This document shows positions 43,219-51,959 of a stretch of 64,000 nucleotides of DNA, piece by piece. Numbering within the stretch: the first letter of the stretch is position 1; each line of letters begins with the position of its first letter. Origin of the DNA: Cellulomonas sp. (GTDB taxonomy: Bacteria > Actinomycetota > Actinomycetes > Actinomycetales > Cellulomonadaceae); NCBI RefSeq assembly GCF_017744555.1, contig NZ_JAGIBD010000003.1, positions 86,178 to 150,177 of the forward strand, written 5' to 3'. A model generated the notes under the pieces. That model had not been told where the DNA came from and did not search any database. It saw nothing but the letters and a program-made list of their open reading frames with translations. A program made the position numbers and the translations under genes.

Positions 43219-44382
43219 GTGAGTCAGCGCAGCGTCCTCCTCCTCGGGTCCACGGGATCCATCGGCACCCAGGCGATCGACGTCGTCACCCGCAACCCGG
43301 ACCGGTTCCGGGTCACCGGTCTCAGCGCGGGCGGGCGCGACGCTGCGCTCGTGGCGCAGCAGGCGGCGGCGCTCGGGGTCGAGACGGTCGCACTCGCGGA
43401 CCCGGCGTCCGAGCAGGCGTTCCGCGCGGCGTGGACCGGAGGACCGGTCGAGGTGCTCACCGGCCCCGGTGCGTCGACCGAGCTCGCCGCACGGGGTGCC
43501 GACGTGGTGCTCAACGGCATCACGGGTTCGGTCGGTCTCGGCCCCACGCTCGCGGCGCTGCGCGCGGGCAGCACGCTCGCGCTCGCCAACAAGGAGTCGC
43601 TCGTCGTCGGCGGTGCCCTCGTCAAGGCGGCGCGCACGCGTCCCGACCAGATCGTGCCGGTGGACTCCGAGCACTCGGCGATCGCGCAGAGCCTGCGCGG
43701 CGGCGCCCGGGGCGAGGTCCGCCGGCTCATCCTCACGGCGTCGGGCGGGCCGTTCCGTGGCTGGTCGCTCGACGACGTCAAGGCCGTCGGGCCCGAGCAG
43801 GCGCTCGCCCATCCGACGTGGTCGATGGGGCCGGTCGTGACGGTGAACTCGTCCACGCTGATGAACAAGGGGCTCGAGCTCATCGAGGCGCACCTGCTGT
43901 TCGACGTGCCGGTGGACGACATCACCGTCGTGGTGCACCCGCAGTCCGTCGTGCACTCGATGGTCGAGTTCGTCGACGGCTCGACGATCGCGCAGGCGTC
44001 GCCGCCCGACATGCGGCTGCCGATCGCGCTGGGCCTGTCGTGGCCGGACCGGGTCGCCGACGTCGTGCCGCCGTGCGACTGGACGCGGGCGACGTCGTGG
44101 ACGTTCGAGCCGCTCGACGAGGAGGTGTTCGGGGCGGTGCGCCTGGCCCGCGAGGCCGTCGCCGCCTCGGCGACGCACCCGGCCGTCTACAACGCAGCCA
44201 ACGAGGAGTGCGTGGCGGCGTTCCTGGCGGGGCGGATCGGCTTCCTCGACATCGTCTCGACCGTGGAGCGCGTGCTCGACGAGCACACCGGGACCGCGGC
44301 GGCCGCGCTCGACCTCGACGCGGTGCTCGCGGCGGAGGACTGGGCGCGGGCCCGGGCGCACGAGGTGCTCGCGCGCCGGTGA
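43219..44382 (+). CDS. dxr: 1-deoxy-D-xylulose-5-phosphate reductoisomerase
   Basis: A protein of 387 aa, the normal Dxr size. It converts DXP to MEP with NADPH, the committed step of the non-mevalonate isoprenoid pathway. The NADPH site is LLLGSTGSIGTQAIDVV. ALANKESLVVGG, VDSEHSAI and TASGGPFRG hold the metal- and substrate-binding residues. The GTG at 43219 gives the correct short N-terminus before the Rossmann fold. ispG of the same pathway lies 11 kb downstream. In relatives rseP follows dxr directly; here a polyamine cluster intervenes. Confidence 0.97.
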   Translation: MSQRSVLLLGSTGSIGTQAIDVVTRNPDRFRVTGLSAGGRDAALVAQQAAALGVETVALADPASEQAFRAAWTGGPVEVLTGPGASTELAARGADVVLNGITGSVGLGPTLAALRAGSTLALANKESLVVGGALVKAARTRPDQIVPVDSEHSAIAQSLRGGARGEVRRLILTASGGPFRGWSLDDVKAVGPEQALAHPTWSMGPVVTVNSSTLMNKGLELIEAHLLFDVPVDDITVVVHPQSVVHSMVEFVDGSTIAQASPPDMRLPIALGLSWPDRVADVVPPCDWTRATSWTFEPLDEEVFGAVRLAREAVAASATHPAVYNAANEECVAAFLAGRIGFLDIVSTVERVLDEHTGTAAAALDLDAVLAAEDWARARAHEVLARR

Positions 44383-44385
44383 CGT

Positions 44386-44410
44386 GTGCGGCGGCGCGGC
44401 CCGCCGGCAC
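44386..44410. terminator. hairpin between convergent dxr and the FAD oxidase gene
   Basis: GTGCGGCGG (44386-44394) pairs with CCGCCGGCAC (44401-44410) with one bulged G and a 6-nt loop. It fills the 33-nt gap between the two stops and could work in both directions. Confidence 0.5.
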
Positions 44411-44415
44411 GGGCG

Positions 44416-45795
44416 TCAGGACCCGTCGGCCCCGCCCAGCAGCGCGTCGAGCACGGGCGCGAGCCGGCTGGTCCGGCCGGTGCGGTCCTCGGTCCGGTCC
44501 GCGAGGGCCGCGGCCTTCCGGGCGGCCGTGATCCCTGCCCACCGCACGGGCTCGGGTTCCCACTCGGGCGATCGGTGGCCCACCCACGGCAGCCGGGTGA
44601 GTGCGGTGTCGGCGCCCGTGAGGAGGTCGGCGAGCGTGCGGCCGGCGAGGTTGCAGGCGGCGATCCCGTCGCCGACGTACCCGCCTGCCCAGGCGTTGCC
44701 GTCCTCGTCGAGCCCGACGGACGGGTGCCAGTCGCGGGGGACGCCGATCGGGCCACCCCACCGGTGGGTGATCTCGGTGGTCCGCAGCACCGGGAACAGC
44801 GAGACCAGCTCGCGGTGCAGGTGCTCCGACACGAGCGCGTCGGTGTCGAACGCCGGGCGGATCGCCGACCCCAGGTGGTACGGCGCACCACGCCCGCCGA
44901 ACGCGAGCCGCCCGTCGGTGGTGCGCTGGCCGTAGACAAGCAGGTGCCGTGCGTCCGTGAACGTCTCGGCCTGCGCGAGTCCGATCTCGTCCCACACGTC
45001 GTCGGGCAGCGGCTCGGTCGCGATCATGAGCGAGTACACAGGGGCCACGCTGCGCCGGGAGCCGGGCAGCTGAGCGGACCACGCCTCCGTCGCCCGCACG
45101 ACGTACCGGGCGCGGACCGTGCCATGGTCGGTGACGACGGCACGGGGGGAGAGGCGCATCGCCCGCGTGCCCTCGGCGAGCCGTGCTCCGCGGGCGAGCA
45201 CGACGTCGACGAGCCCGCGCACGAGCTTCGCGGGCTGGAGCCGGGCGCAGTCGGCCGAGTACGCGCCCCCGAGGACGCCGTCGGCGCGGACGTGCGCGCG
45301 CACGGCGTCCGCGTCGAGCAGCGTCGCCTCGTCGCCGAACGCGGTCCCGGCGCTGACCTCGGCGGCGACCCGCTCGAGCTGCGGCCGGTTCCTCGCGAGC
45401 GTCACCGTGCCGCCGTACGCGAACCCGCAGTCGACGAGCTCGGCCGCGGCGACACCCCCGACCTCGACGACCGCGTCCCGCATCGCGGCGCGCATGGCCA
45501 CGGCGGCGTCCCAGCCGTGGGCGCGCGCGAGCGCGTCGCCGCTCACGGGCAGCTGCGCGGAGCACCACCCGCCCGCGCGACCGCTCGCGCCGAACCCCGC
45601 GACGACCTGCTCGACGAGCAGCACGTCGAGCGACGGGTCGGCCTCGAGCAGGTAGTAGGCGGTCCACAGCCCGGTCATCCCGGCGCCGACGATGACGACG
45701 TCGGCCTGCGTGTCGCCGTCGAGCGGGTCACGCGCGACCAGGTCGTCCTCGTCGAGCTGGTCGAACCACAGGGACAGGCCGCGCAGGTCGGTCAC
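44416..45795 (-). CDS. FAD-dependent amine oxidoreductase (DadA/PuuB-like)
   Basis: A protein of 459 aa. The FAD Rossmann motif DVVIVGAGMTGLWTAYYLLE is at about residues 31-50. VEQVVAGFGASGRAGGWC and the C-terminal GYVGDGIAACNLAGRTLADL are typical of the DadA family, which includes gamma-glutamylputrescine oxidase. It probably oxidises a primary or secondary amine to an aldehyde or imine, releasing ammonia and H2O2 or passing electrons to a quinone. The GTG overlaps the stop of the upstream aminotransferase (GTGA). No glutamate-putrescine ligase (PuuA) is in the window, so free polyamines or their N-modified forms are possible substrates. Confidence 0.88.
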   Translation of the reverse strand: MTDLRGLSLWFDQLDEDDLVARDPLDGDTQADVVIVGAGMTGLWTAYYLLEADPSLDVLLVEQVVAGFGASGRAGGWCSAQLPVSGDALARAHGWDAAVAMRAAMRDAVVEVGGVAAAELVDCGFAYGGTVTLARNRPQLERVAAEVSAGTAFGDEATLLDADAVRAHVRADGVLGGAYSADCARLQPAKLVRGLVDVVLARGARLAEGTRAMRLSPRAVVTDHGTVRARYVVRATEAWSAQLPGSRRSVAPVYSLMIATEPLPDDVWDEIGLAQAETFTDARHLLVYGQRTTDGRLAFGGRGAPYHLGSAIRPAFDTDALVSEHLHRELVSLFPVLRTTEITHRWGGPIGVPRDWHPSVGLDEDGNAWAGGYVGDGIAACNLAGRTLADLLTGADTALTRLPWVGHRSPEWEPEPVRWAGITAARKAAALADRTEDRTGRTSRLAPVLDALLGGADGS

Positions 45796-47213
45796 AGGTG
45801 GGTCCACGCCTCGGTCAGCACGCCGCGCAGGATCTGCTCGATCTCGTCGAACTCGGCCTGCCCGCACGTGAGCGGCGGGGCGAGCTGGACGACGGGGTCG
45901 CCGCGGTCGTCGGCCCGGCAGTACAGCCCGGCGTCGAACAGCGCGCCGGACAGGAAGCCGCGCAGCAGGCGCTCGCTCTCGTCGGCGTCGAACGTGGTGC
46001 GGGCGGCCTTGTCCTTGACGAGCTCGATCCCGTAGAAGAACCCCTCGCCGCGCACGTCGCCCACGATGGGCAGGTCGAGCAGCTTCTCGAGGGTCTGCCG
46101 GAACGCCGGGGCGGTCTCGCGCACGTGGTCGTTGAGCCGCTCCCGCTCGAAGAGGTCGAGGTTCGCCATCGCCACGGCCGCGGACACGGGGTGGCCGCCG
46201 AACGTGTAGCCGTGCGGGAACATCGCGTCGCCCGAGGCGAACGGCTCGTACACGCGGTCGGACGCGAGGAGCGCGCCGATGGGGGAGTAGCCGGACGTCA
46301 TGCCCTTGGCGCACGTCACCATGTCGGGCACGTACCCGAAGTCGTCGCACGCGAACATCGACCCGATCCGGCCGAACGCGCAGATCACCTCGTCGGACAC
46401 GAGGAGCACGTCGTACCGGTCGCAGATCTCGCGCAGCCGCTCGAAGTACCCGGGGGGCGGCGGGAAGCAGCCGCCGGCGTTCTGCACGGGCTCGACGAAC
46501 ACCGCGGCGACCGTCTCGGGACCTTCGAACTCGATGGCCTCGGCGACCCGGTCGGCGGCCCACAGCCCGAACGCCTTGGGGTCGTCGCGCAGGTGCTCGG
46601 GCGCCCGGTACAGGTTGGTGTTCGGGACCTTGTGGGCGCCGGGCACCAGCGGCTCGAACGGTTCCTTGAGCGCGGGCAGGCCCGTGATCGACAGCGCCCC
46701 GTGCGGGGTGCCGTGGTACGCGATGGACCGCGAGATGACCTTGTACTTGCCGGGCCGGCCGACGAGCCGCCAGTACTGCTTGGCGAGCTTCCACGCGGTC
46801 TCGACGGCCTCGCCGCCGCCGGTCGTGAAGAAGACGTGGTTCAGGTCGCCGGGCGCGTAGTCGGCGAGCCGCTCGGCCAGGTCGATGGCCTGCGGGTGCG
46901 CGTACGACCACAGCGGGAAGAACGCGAGCTGCTCGGCCTGCTCGCGGGCGCGTGCGGCGAGCTCGGTGCGCCCGTGACCGGCCTGCACGACGAACAGCCC
47001 GGACAGCCCGTCGATGTAGCGGCGGCCCGTGTCGTCCCAGATGTGGTGACCCTCGCCCCGCACGATCGTCGGGACCCCGTGCTCCCACGAGCTCTGCCGT
47101 GTGAAGTGGCCCCACAGGTGCGCGCGGGCCGCGTCGCCGCGCCGCGTGCCGGCCGGCGTGGTGCCGCCCGCCGTGGCCGCCGGGACGGTGCCCGCCGGTG
47201 TCGTGCCGGTCAT
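45792..47213 (-). CDS. class III PLP-dependent aminotransferase (putrescine/beta-alanine-pyruvate type)
   Basis: A protein of 473 aa. The PLP lysine is Lys303 in TCAKGMTSGYSPIG. FFTTGGGEAVETAWKLAK holds the phosphate-binding loop, and SDEVICAFGRIG carries the conserved Asp. It resembles the omega-aminotransferases that act on putrescine, cadaverine or beta-alanine with pyruvate as acceptor (SpuC type). The ATG start overlaps the stop of the Lrp gene upstream, and its stop overlaps the FAD oxidase start, so the three genes are one operon. It would supply 4-aminobutanal to the aldehyde dehydrogenase encoded divergently. Confidence 0.9.
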   Translation of the reverse strand: MTGTTPAGTVPAATAGGTTPAGTRRGDAARAHLWGHFTRQSSWEHGVPTIVRGEGHHIWDDTGRRYIDGLSGLFVVQAGHGRTELAARAREQAEQLAFFPLWSYAHPQAIDLAERLADYAPGDLNHVFFTTGGGEAVETAWKLAKQYWRLVGRPGKYKVISRSIAYHGTPHGALSITGLPALKEPFEPLVPGAHKVPNTNLYRAPEHLRDDPKAFGLWAADRVAEAIEFEGPETVAAVFVEPVQNAGGCFPPPPGYFERLREICDRYDVLLVSDEVICAFGRIGSMFACDDFGYVPDMVTCAKGMTSGYSPIGALLASDRVYEPFASGDAMFPHGYTFGGHPVSAAVAMANLDLFERERLNDHVRETAPAFRQTLEKLLDLPIVGDVRGEGFFYGIELVKDKAARTTFDADESERLLRGFLSGALFDAGLYCRADDRGDPVVQLAPPLTCGQAEFDEIEQILRGVLTEAWTHL

Positions 47214-47686
47214 CGCGTCCCCCAGTTGTAGAGCTGCTTGCGCAGGCGCAGGTAGACGAACGTCTCCGTGGTCCGCACGCCCGGCAGGCCGCGGATCTTC
47301 TGGTTGAGCACCTCGAGCAGGTGGTCGTCGTCCTCGCAGACGACCTCGACGAGCAGGTCGAAGCCGCCCGCGGTGATGACGACGTAGTCGACCTCCGGCA
47401 GCTCGGCGAGCGCGTCGGCGACGTCCTCCAGGTCACCCTCGCACCGCAGGCCGATCATCGCCTGCCGCCGGAAGCCGACCTGCAGCGGGTCCGTGACCGC
47501 GACGATCTGCACGACCCCCGAGTCGGTGAGCCGCTGCACGCGCTGGCGCACGGCGGCCTCTGACAGGCCGACGGCCTTGCCGATCGCGGCGTACGACCGG
47601 CGGCCGTCCTCCTGGAGCTGCTCGACGATGGCCTTGGACAGGTCGTCGAGCGCCGCCGGCCCGGCCGGGGGTCTGCGTGTCTCCAC
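47210..47686 (-). CDS. Lrp/AsnC-family transcriptional regulator
   Basis: A protein of 158 aa. The N-terminal winged HTH begins LDDLSKAIVEQLQEDGRRSY and continues with AIGKAVGLSEAAVRQRVQRL. The C-terminal RAM ligand domain carries VDYVVITAGGFDLLVEVVC. It is the first gene of the minus-strand operon and is divergent from the aldehyde dehydrogenase, so it probably controls both, with an amine or amino acid as effector. A CACGAT hexamer ends 6 nt before the GTG, so its own transcript may be leaderless. Confidence 0.94.
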   Translation of the reverse strand: METRRPPAGPAALDDLSKAIVEQLQEDGRRSYAAIGKAVGLSEAAVRQRVQRLTDSGVVQIVAVTDPLQVGFRRQAMIGLRCEGDLEDVADALAELPEVDYVVITAGGFDLLVEVVCEDDDHLLEVLNQKIRGLPGVRTTETFVYLRLRKQLYNWGTR

Positions 47687-47692
47687 CGGTCG

Positions 47693-47698
47693 ATCGTG
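47693..47698 (-). promoter_or_regulatory. -10-like hexamer of the Lrp gene
   Basis: CACGAT on the reverse strand, 6 nt before the GTG at 47686. Confidence 0.35.
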
Positions 47699-47814
47699 TC
47701 GTGCCGTCGGGGTCGACGCAAGGGATTCCGTCGTCGTGCGCGTGCGCAACTTCCGATTCCGGTGGCGCGGCGGCCCGGCGACGGGGAAAAGGCGCAGCAG
47801 ACCCTCGCGCGACG

Positions 47815-47842
47815 GTGCCGGGCGGCGTAGCGTGCCGGGCAC
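47815..47842. repeat. 9-bp direct repeat, candidate regulator site in the Lrp/aldehyde dehydrogenase gap
   Basis: GTGCCGGGC occurs at 47815-47823 and again at 47832-47840. The second copy extends to the palindrome GTGCCGGGCAC (47832-47842). A TAGCGT hexamer (47828-47833) lies between and could be a -10 for the aldehyde dehydrogenase. Confidence 0.35.
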
Positions 47843-47918
47843 CACCCCGTCGTCGCGCGGGCGCGGCCCGACCGGCTGCGCCGCCGCGGCGGGACCGTCC
47901 CGTGCGATGGAGGTGCTC

Positions 47919-49349
47919 GTGAGCCAGACCCTGCTCAACGTGATCGGCGGAGAACGGCGCGCGGCCGCCGACGGACGGACCACGGACGTGGTCGACCCGT
48001 CGACCGGGCAGACGTACGCGCAGGCGCCCCTGAGCGGTGCCGCCGACGTCGACGCCGCGTACGCCGCGGCAGCGGCGGCGTTCCCGGGCTGGGGTGGCGC
48101 CACGCCCGCCGCGCGGCAGCTCGGGCTCCTACGACTGGCGGACGCGGTCGAGGCCCGTGCGGAGGAGTTCGTCGCGGTGGAGTCGAGGAACACGGGCAAG
48201 CCGCTGCACCTGACGGCGACCGACGAGGTGCCGCCGTGCGTCGACCAGCTGCGGTTCTTCGCCGGTGCCGCGCGCGTGCTCGACGGGCTCAGTGCGGGGG
48301 AGTACATGGCGGGCCACACGTCGTGGGTCCGCCGTGAGCCGGTCGGCGTGGTCGGACAGGTCACGCCGTGGAACTACCCGCTGATGATGGCCATCTGGAA
48401 GATCGCGCCGGCGCTCGCGGCCGGCAACACGGTGGTGCTCAAGCCCTCCGACACCACTCCGGCGTCGAGCGTCCTGCTCGCGGAGGTCGCCGCCGACGTC
48501 CTGCCGCCGGGCGTGCTCAACGTGATCTGCGGCGACCGGGACACGGGCCGCGCGCTCGTCGCCCACCCGCGGCCGGACATGGTGGCGATCACCGGGTCGG
48601 TCCGCGCCGGATCGCAGGTCGCCGAGGCGGCGTCGCACGGGCTCAAGCGCGTGCACCTGGAGCTCGGCGGCAAGGCACCCGTGGTCGTCTTCCCGGACGC
48701 CGACCTCGCGCACGCCGCCGAGGGCATCGCGGCCGCCGGGTACTACAACGCGGGCCAGGACTGCACGGCCGCGACCCGTGTGCTCGTGCACGAGAAGGTC
48801 CACGACGAGTTCGTCGCGGCGCTCGCCGAGGCGGCGCGCGGCCAGCGCACCGGGCCGCCCGACGATCCCGACGTCGCGTTCGGGCCGGTCAACAACGTGC
48901 ACCAGCTCGAGCGGGTCACGGGCTTCCTCGAGCGGCTGCCGGACCACGCGGACGTCGTGGCGGGCGGTGGGCGGGTCGGCGACGTCGGCTACTTCGTCGA
49001 GGCCACGGTGGTCGACGGGCTGCGGCAGGACGACGAGGCCGTGCAGGACGAGATCTTCGGGCCCGTCATCACCGTGCAGACGTTCAGCGACGAGGCCGAG
49101 GCCGTCGCGCGCGCGAACGGCGTTCGGTACGGGCTGTCGAGCTCGGTGTGGACGTCGGACCACGGCACCGCGCTGCGGATGTCGCGGGCGCTCGACTTCG
49201 GTGTCGTCTGGATCAACACGCACATCCCGTTCGTCGCGGAGATGCCGCACGGCGGGTTCAAGCAGTCCGGCTACGGCAAGGACCTGTCGATGTACGGGTT
49301 CGAGGACTACACGCGCATCAAGCACGTCATGTCGGCGTTCGGCGCCTGA
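47919..49349 (+). CDS. NAD(P)-dependent aldehyde dehydrogenase (gamma-aminobutyraldehyde dehydrogenase type)
   Basis: An ALDH of 476 aa. The catalytic cysteine is Cys282 (NAGQDCTAAT) and the general-base glutamate is Glu248 (LELGGKAP). GQVTPWNYPLMMAIWKIAPA is the family signature near residue 150. The N-terminus and the QDCTAATR context fit PatD/PuuC-like enzymes that oxidise 4-aminobutanal to GABA. GTG 47919 is preferred because GGAGG (47909-47913) lies at good distance; ATG 47907 would overlap that site. The gene shares one base with the next gene (TGATG). Substrate specificity is inferred from context. Confidence 0.9.
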   Translation: MSQTLLNVIGGERRAAADGRTTDVVDPSTGQTYAQAPLSGAADVDAAYAAAAAAFPGWGGATPAARQLGLLRLADAVEARAEEFVAVESRNTGKPLHLTATDEVPPCVDQLRFFAGAARVLDGLSAGEYMAGHTSWVRREPVGVVGQVTPWNYPLMMAIWKIAPALAAGNTVVLKPSDTTPASSVLLAEVAADVLPPGVLNVICGDRDTGRALVAHPRPDMVAITGSVRAGSQVAEAASHGLKRVHLELGGKAPVVVFPDADLAHAAEGIAAAGYYNAGQDCTAATRVLVHEKVHDEFVAALAEAARGQRTGPPDDPDVAFGPVNNVHQLERVTGFLERLPDHADVVAGGGRVGDVGYFVEATVVDGLRQDDEAVQDEIFGPVITVQTFSDEAEAVARANGVRYGLSSSVWTSDHGTALRMSRALDFGVVWINTHIPFVAEMPHGGFKQSGYGKDLSMYGFEDYTRIKHVMSAFGA

Positions 49350-50620
49350 TGCGCGTCCTCGTGGTGGGCAGCGGCGGCGTCGGCGACGCGGTCGCCCGGA
49401 TCGCCGCCCGGCGTGGTTTCTTCGAGCACATGGTCATGGCGGACTACGACCTGGGACGCGCGCAGCGGACCGTCGCGGCCGCGGGGGAGCACGACGTCGG
49501 CTCGGGCCGGTTCGTCGCGGCGGCCGTGGACGCGTCCGACGCCCGTGCGGTCGAGGCGCTGGCCCGCGAGCACGCGGTGACGCACGTGCTCAACGCCGTC
49601 GACCCGCGCTTCGTCATGCCCGTGTTCACCGGCGCGCTCGCGGCCGGCGCGGACTACCTCGACATGGCCATGTCGCTGTCCCACCCGCACCCCGAGTTCC
49701 CGTACGAGCTCCCCGGGGTCAAGCTCGGCGACGAGCAGTTCGCGCAGGCGGCCGCGTGGACGGACGCGGGACGTCTGGCACTCGTGGGCATGGGCGTCGA
49801 GCCGGGGCTGTCCGACGTGTTCGCCCGGTACGCGGCGGACCACCTGTTCGAGCGGGTCGACGAGGTCGGGGTCCGCGACGGCGCGAACCTCGTGGTGCAC
49901 GACGAGCACGGCGAGCCGATCTTCGCGCCGTCGTTCTCCATCTGGACGACCATCGAGGAGTGCCTCAACCCGCCCGTGATCTGGTCGGCGGACCGGGCGG
50001 AAGCCGGCGGGGGAGTCGACGCGGGCTGGTACACCGTGCCGCCGTTCCACGAGCCCGAGGTGTTCGACTTCCCGGACCCGATCGGCCCGGTCGAGTGCGT
50101 GCACGTCGAGCACGAGGAGGTGCTGCTCGTCCCGCGCTGGGTCGACGCGCGCCGCGTGACGTTCAAGTACGGGCTCGGCGAGGAGTTCATCGGGGTCCTG
50201 CGCACGCTGCACCAGCTGCACCTCGACTCGACGACCCCGGTGCACGTGCGCGGCGGCGACGTGAGCCCGCGCGACGTCGTCGCCGCCGTGCTGCCCGACC
50301 CGGCGACGCTCGGCCCGCACATGACGGGCTCGACGTGCGCGGGCGTGCTCGTCACCGGCACGGGCAAGGACGGGGCGCCGCGTGAGGTGTACCTGCACCA
50401 CGTCGTCGACAACGCGTGGTCGATGGCCGAGTACGGGGCGCAGTGCGTCGTGTGGCAGACCGCGGTCAACCCCGTCGTCGCGCTGGAGCTGCTCGCCACG
50501 GGCGTGTGGAAGGGGACCGGCGTGCTCGGTCCGGAGGCGTTCGACGCGGTGCCGTTCCTCGACCTCCTGGCGGGACCGTACGGGTCGCCGTGGGGCCTGC
50601 AGGAACGCACGCCCGCCTGA
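49349..50620 (+). CDS. saccharopine dehydrogenase-like oxidoreductase
   Basis: A protein of 423 aa. The NAD(P)-binding fold starts RVLVVGSGGVGDAVARIAAR. LNAVDPRFVMPVFTGALAAG and VGMGVEPGLSDVFARYAADH match the saccharopine dehydrogenase / carboxynorspermidine dehydrogenase superfamily. These enzymes reduce or oxidise secondary-amine linkages between an amine and a carbonyl compound. The gene is coupled to the aldehyde dehydrogenase and lies within a polyamine/GABA cluster, so a step on spermidine-like or other N-substituted amines is more likely than lysine metabolism. This is inference. It converges with gabT, with 4 nt between stops. Confidence 0.82.
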   Translation: MRVLVVGSGGVGDAVARIAARRGFFEHMVMADYDLGRAQRTVAAAGEHDVGSGRFVAAAVDASDARAVEALAREHAVTHVLNAVDPRFVMPVFTGALAAGADYLDMAMSLSHPHPEFPYELPGVKLGDEQFAQAAAWTDAGRLALVGMGVEPGLSDVFARYAADHLFERVDEVGVRDGANLVVHDEHGEPIFAPSFSIWTTIEECLNPPVIWSADRAEAGGGVDAGWYTVPPFHEPEVFDFPDPIGPVECVHVEHEEVLLVPRWVDARRVTFKYGLGEEFIGVLRTLHQLHLDSTTPVHVRGGDVSPRDVVAAVLPDPATLGPHMTGSTCAGVLVTGTGKDGAPREVYLHHVVDNAWSMAEYGAQCVVWQTAVNPVVALELLATGVWKGTGVLGPEAFDAVPFLDLLAGPYGSPWGLQERTPA

Positions 50621-50624
50621 CGGC

Positions 50625-51959
50625 TCAACCGGCCAGCAGCGCCCTCTCGAGCACGTCCAGCCCGTCGTCCAGCAGCTCGTCCCCGATGACGAGCGGGGGC
50701 AGCAGCCGGACGACGTTGCCCCACGTGCCGCACGTGAGCACCAGCACGCCCTCGGCCGCGCACGCGCGGGCGACGCGCGCCGCGGCGGCACCGTCGGGCT
50801 CGAGCGTGCCCGGCCGGACGAGCTCCACGGCCAGCATCGCGCCCCGGCCGCGCACCTCGGCCACCCCCGGTGCCTCCAGGGCCAGCAGCCGTGGCACCAC
50901 GCGCGCCTCGACCGCGCGGGCGGCCGCCGCGAGGTCGTCGTCCTCGTACATCGCGATCGCGGCGAGCGCGGCGGCGCACGCCACGGGGTTGCCGCCGAAC
51001 GTGCCGCCCAGCCCGCCAGGGTGCACGGCGTCCATGAGCTCGGCGCGGCCCGTCACGCCCGCGAGCGGCATGCCGCCGGCGATGCCCTTCGCGGTCGTCA
51101 CGAGGTCGGGCACCACTCCCTCGTGCTCGCACGCGAACATCGTGCCCGTGCGTGCGAACCCGGTCTGCACCTCGTCGGCGACGAGCACGATCCCGTTCTC
51201 GGTGCACCATCGCGACAGTGCCGGCAGGAAGCCGGGAGCGGGCACGACGAAGCCGCCCTCGCCGAGGATCGGCTCGACGACCAGCGCGGCGACCTGGTCG
51301 GCGCCGACCTGCCGCTGCGCGACCGCGATCGCCCGGGCGGCGGCCACCTCGCCCGTCATCCCGACAGGGTCACGCAGGGGGTACGACGCGGGCACGCGGT
51401 ACACCTCGCCCGCGAACGGCCCGAAGCCCGTCTTGTACGGCATGGCCTTGGCGGTCATGGCCATCGTGAGGTTCGTCCGGCCGTGGTAGGCGTGGTCGAG
51501 CACGAGCACCGCGTCGCGTCCGGTGGCCCGCCGGGCGACCTTGACGGCGTTCTCCACGGCCTCGGCGCCCGAGCCCACGAGCACCGAGCGCTTCTCGTGC
51601 GTGCCGGGCGTGAGGCGGGCGAGCGCTTCGCACACGGCCACGTACTCCTCGTACGGCCCGATCATGAAGCACGTGTGCGTGAAGTCGGCCGCCTGCGCGG
51701 CGACGGCCGCGACGACCGACGGCGCGCTCGCCCCGACCGACGTCACGGCGATCCCCGCACCCAGGTCCACGAACCGGTTGCCGTCGACGTCCTCGAGCAC
51801 GCCGCCGCCCGCGCGCGCCACGTACACGGGCAGCGCGGACGAGACGCCCGCGGACACGGCGGCCGCCCGGCGGCGGGCGAGCTCGACCGAGAGTGGCCCG
51901 GGCACGGCGGTGCGCAGCAGCCTGCTCTGCGGGACTCCTTCGACGACGTCGGCGCTCAC
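50625..51959 (-). CDS. 4-aminobutyrate aminotransferase-like class III aminotransferase
   Basis: A protein of 444 aa. The PLP lysine is Lys291 (VTTAKGIAGGMPLAGV), and VGSGAEAVENAVKVAR and ADEVQTGFARTG are the family motifs. The strong similarity to GabT suggests conversion of GABA and 2-oxoglutarate to succinic semialdehyde and glutamate. No succinate-semialdehyde dehydrogenase is in the window unless the aldehyde dehydrogenase also does this step. The GTG overlaps the stop of the permease gene upstream (GTGA), so uptake and transamination are co-expressed. Confidence 0.9.
   Translation of the reverse strand: MSADVVEGVPQSRLLRTAVPGPLSVELARRRAAAVSAGVSSALPVYVARAGGGVLEDVDGNRFVDLGAGIAVTSVGASAPSVVAAVAAQAADFTHTCFMIGPYEEYVAVCEALARLTPGTHEKRSVLVGSGAEAVENAVKVARRATGRDAVLVLDHAYHGRTNLTMAMTAKAMPYKTGFGPFAGEVYRVPASYPLRDPVGMTGEVAAARAIAVAQRQVGADQVAALVVEPILGEGGFVVPAPGFLPALSRWCTENGIVLVADEVQTGFARTGTMFACEHEGVVPDLVTTAKGIAGGMPLAGVTGRAELMDAVHPGGLGGTFGGNPVACAAALAAIAMYEDDDLAAAARAVEARVVPRLLALEAPGVAEVRGRGAMLAVELVRPGTLEPDGAAAARVARACAAEGVLVLTCGTWGNVVRLLPPLVIGDELLDDGLDVLERALLAG

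Noticed and set aside
49349..50620. A lysine-pathway saccharopine dehydrogenase
   Set aside because: Actinobacteria normally make lysine by the diaminopimelate route, and all neighbours are amine or GABA genes.
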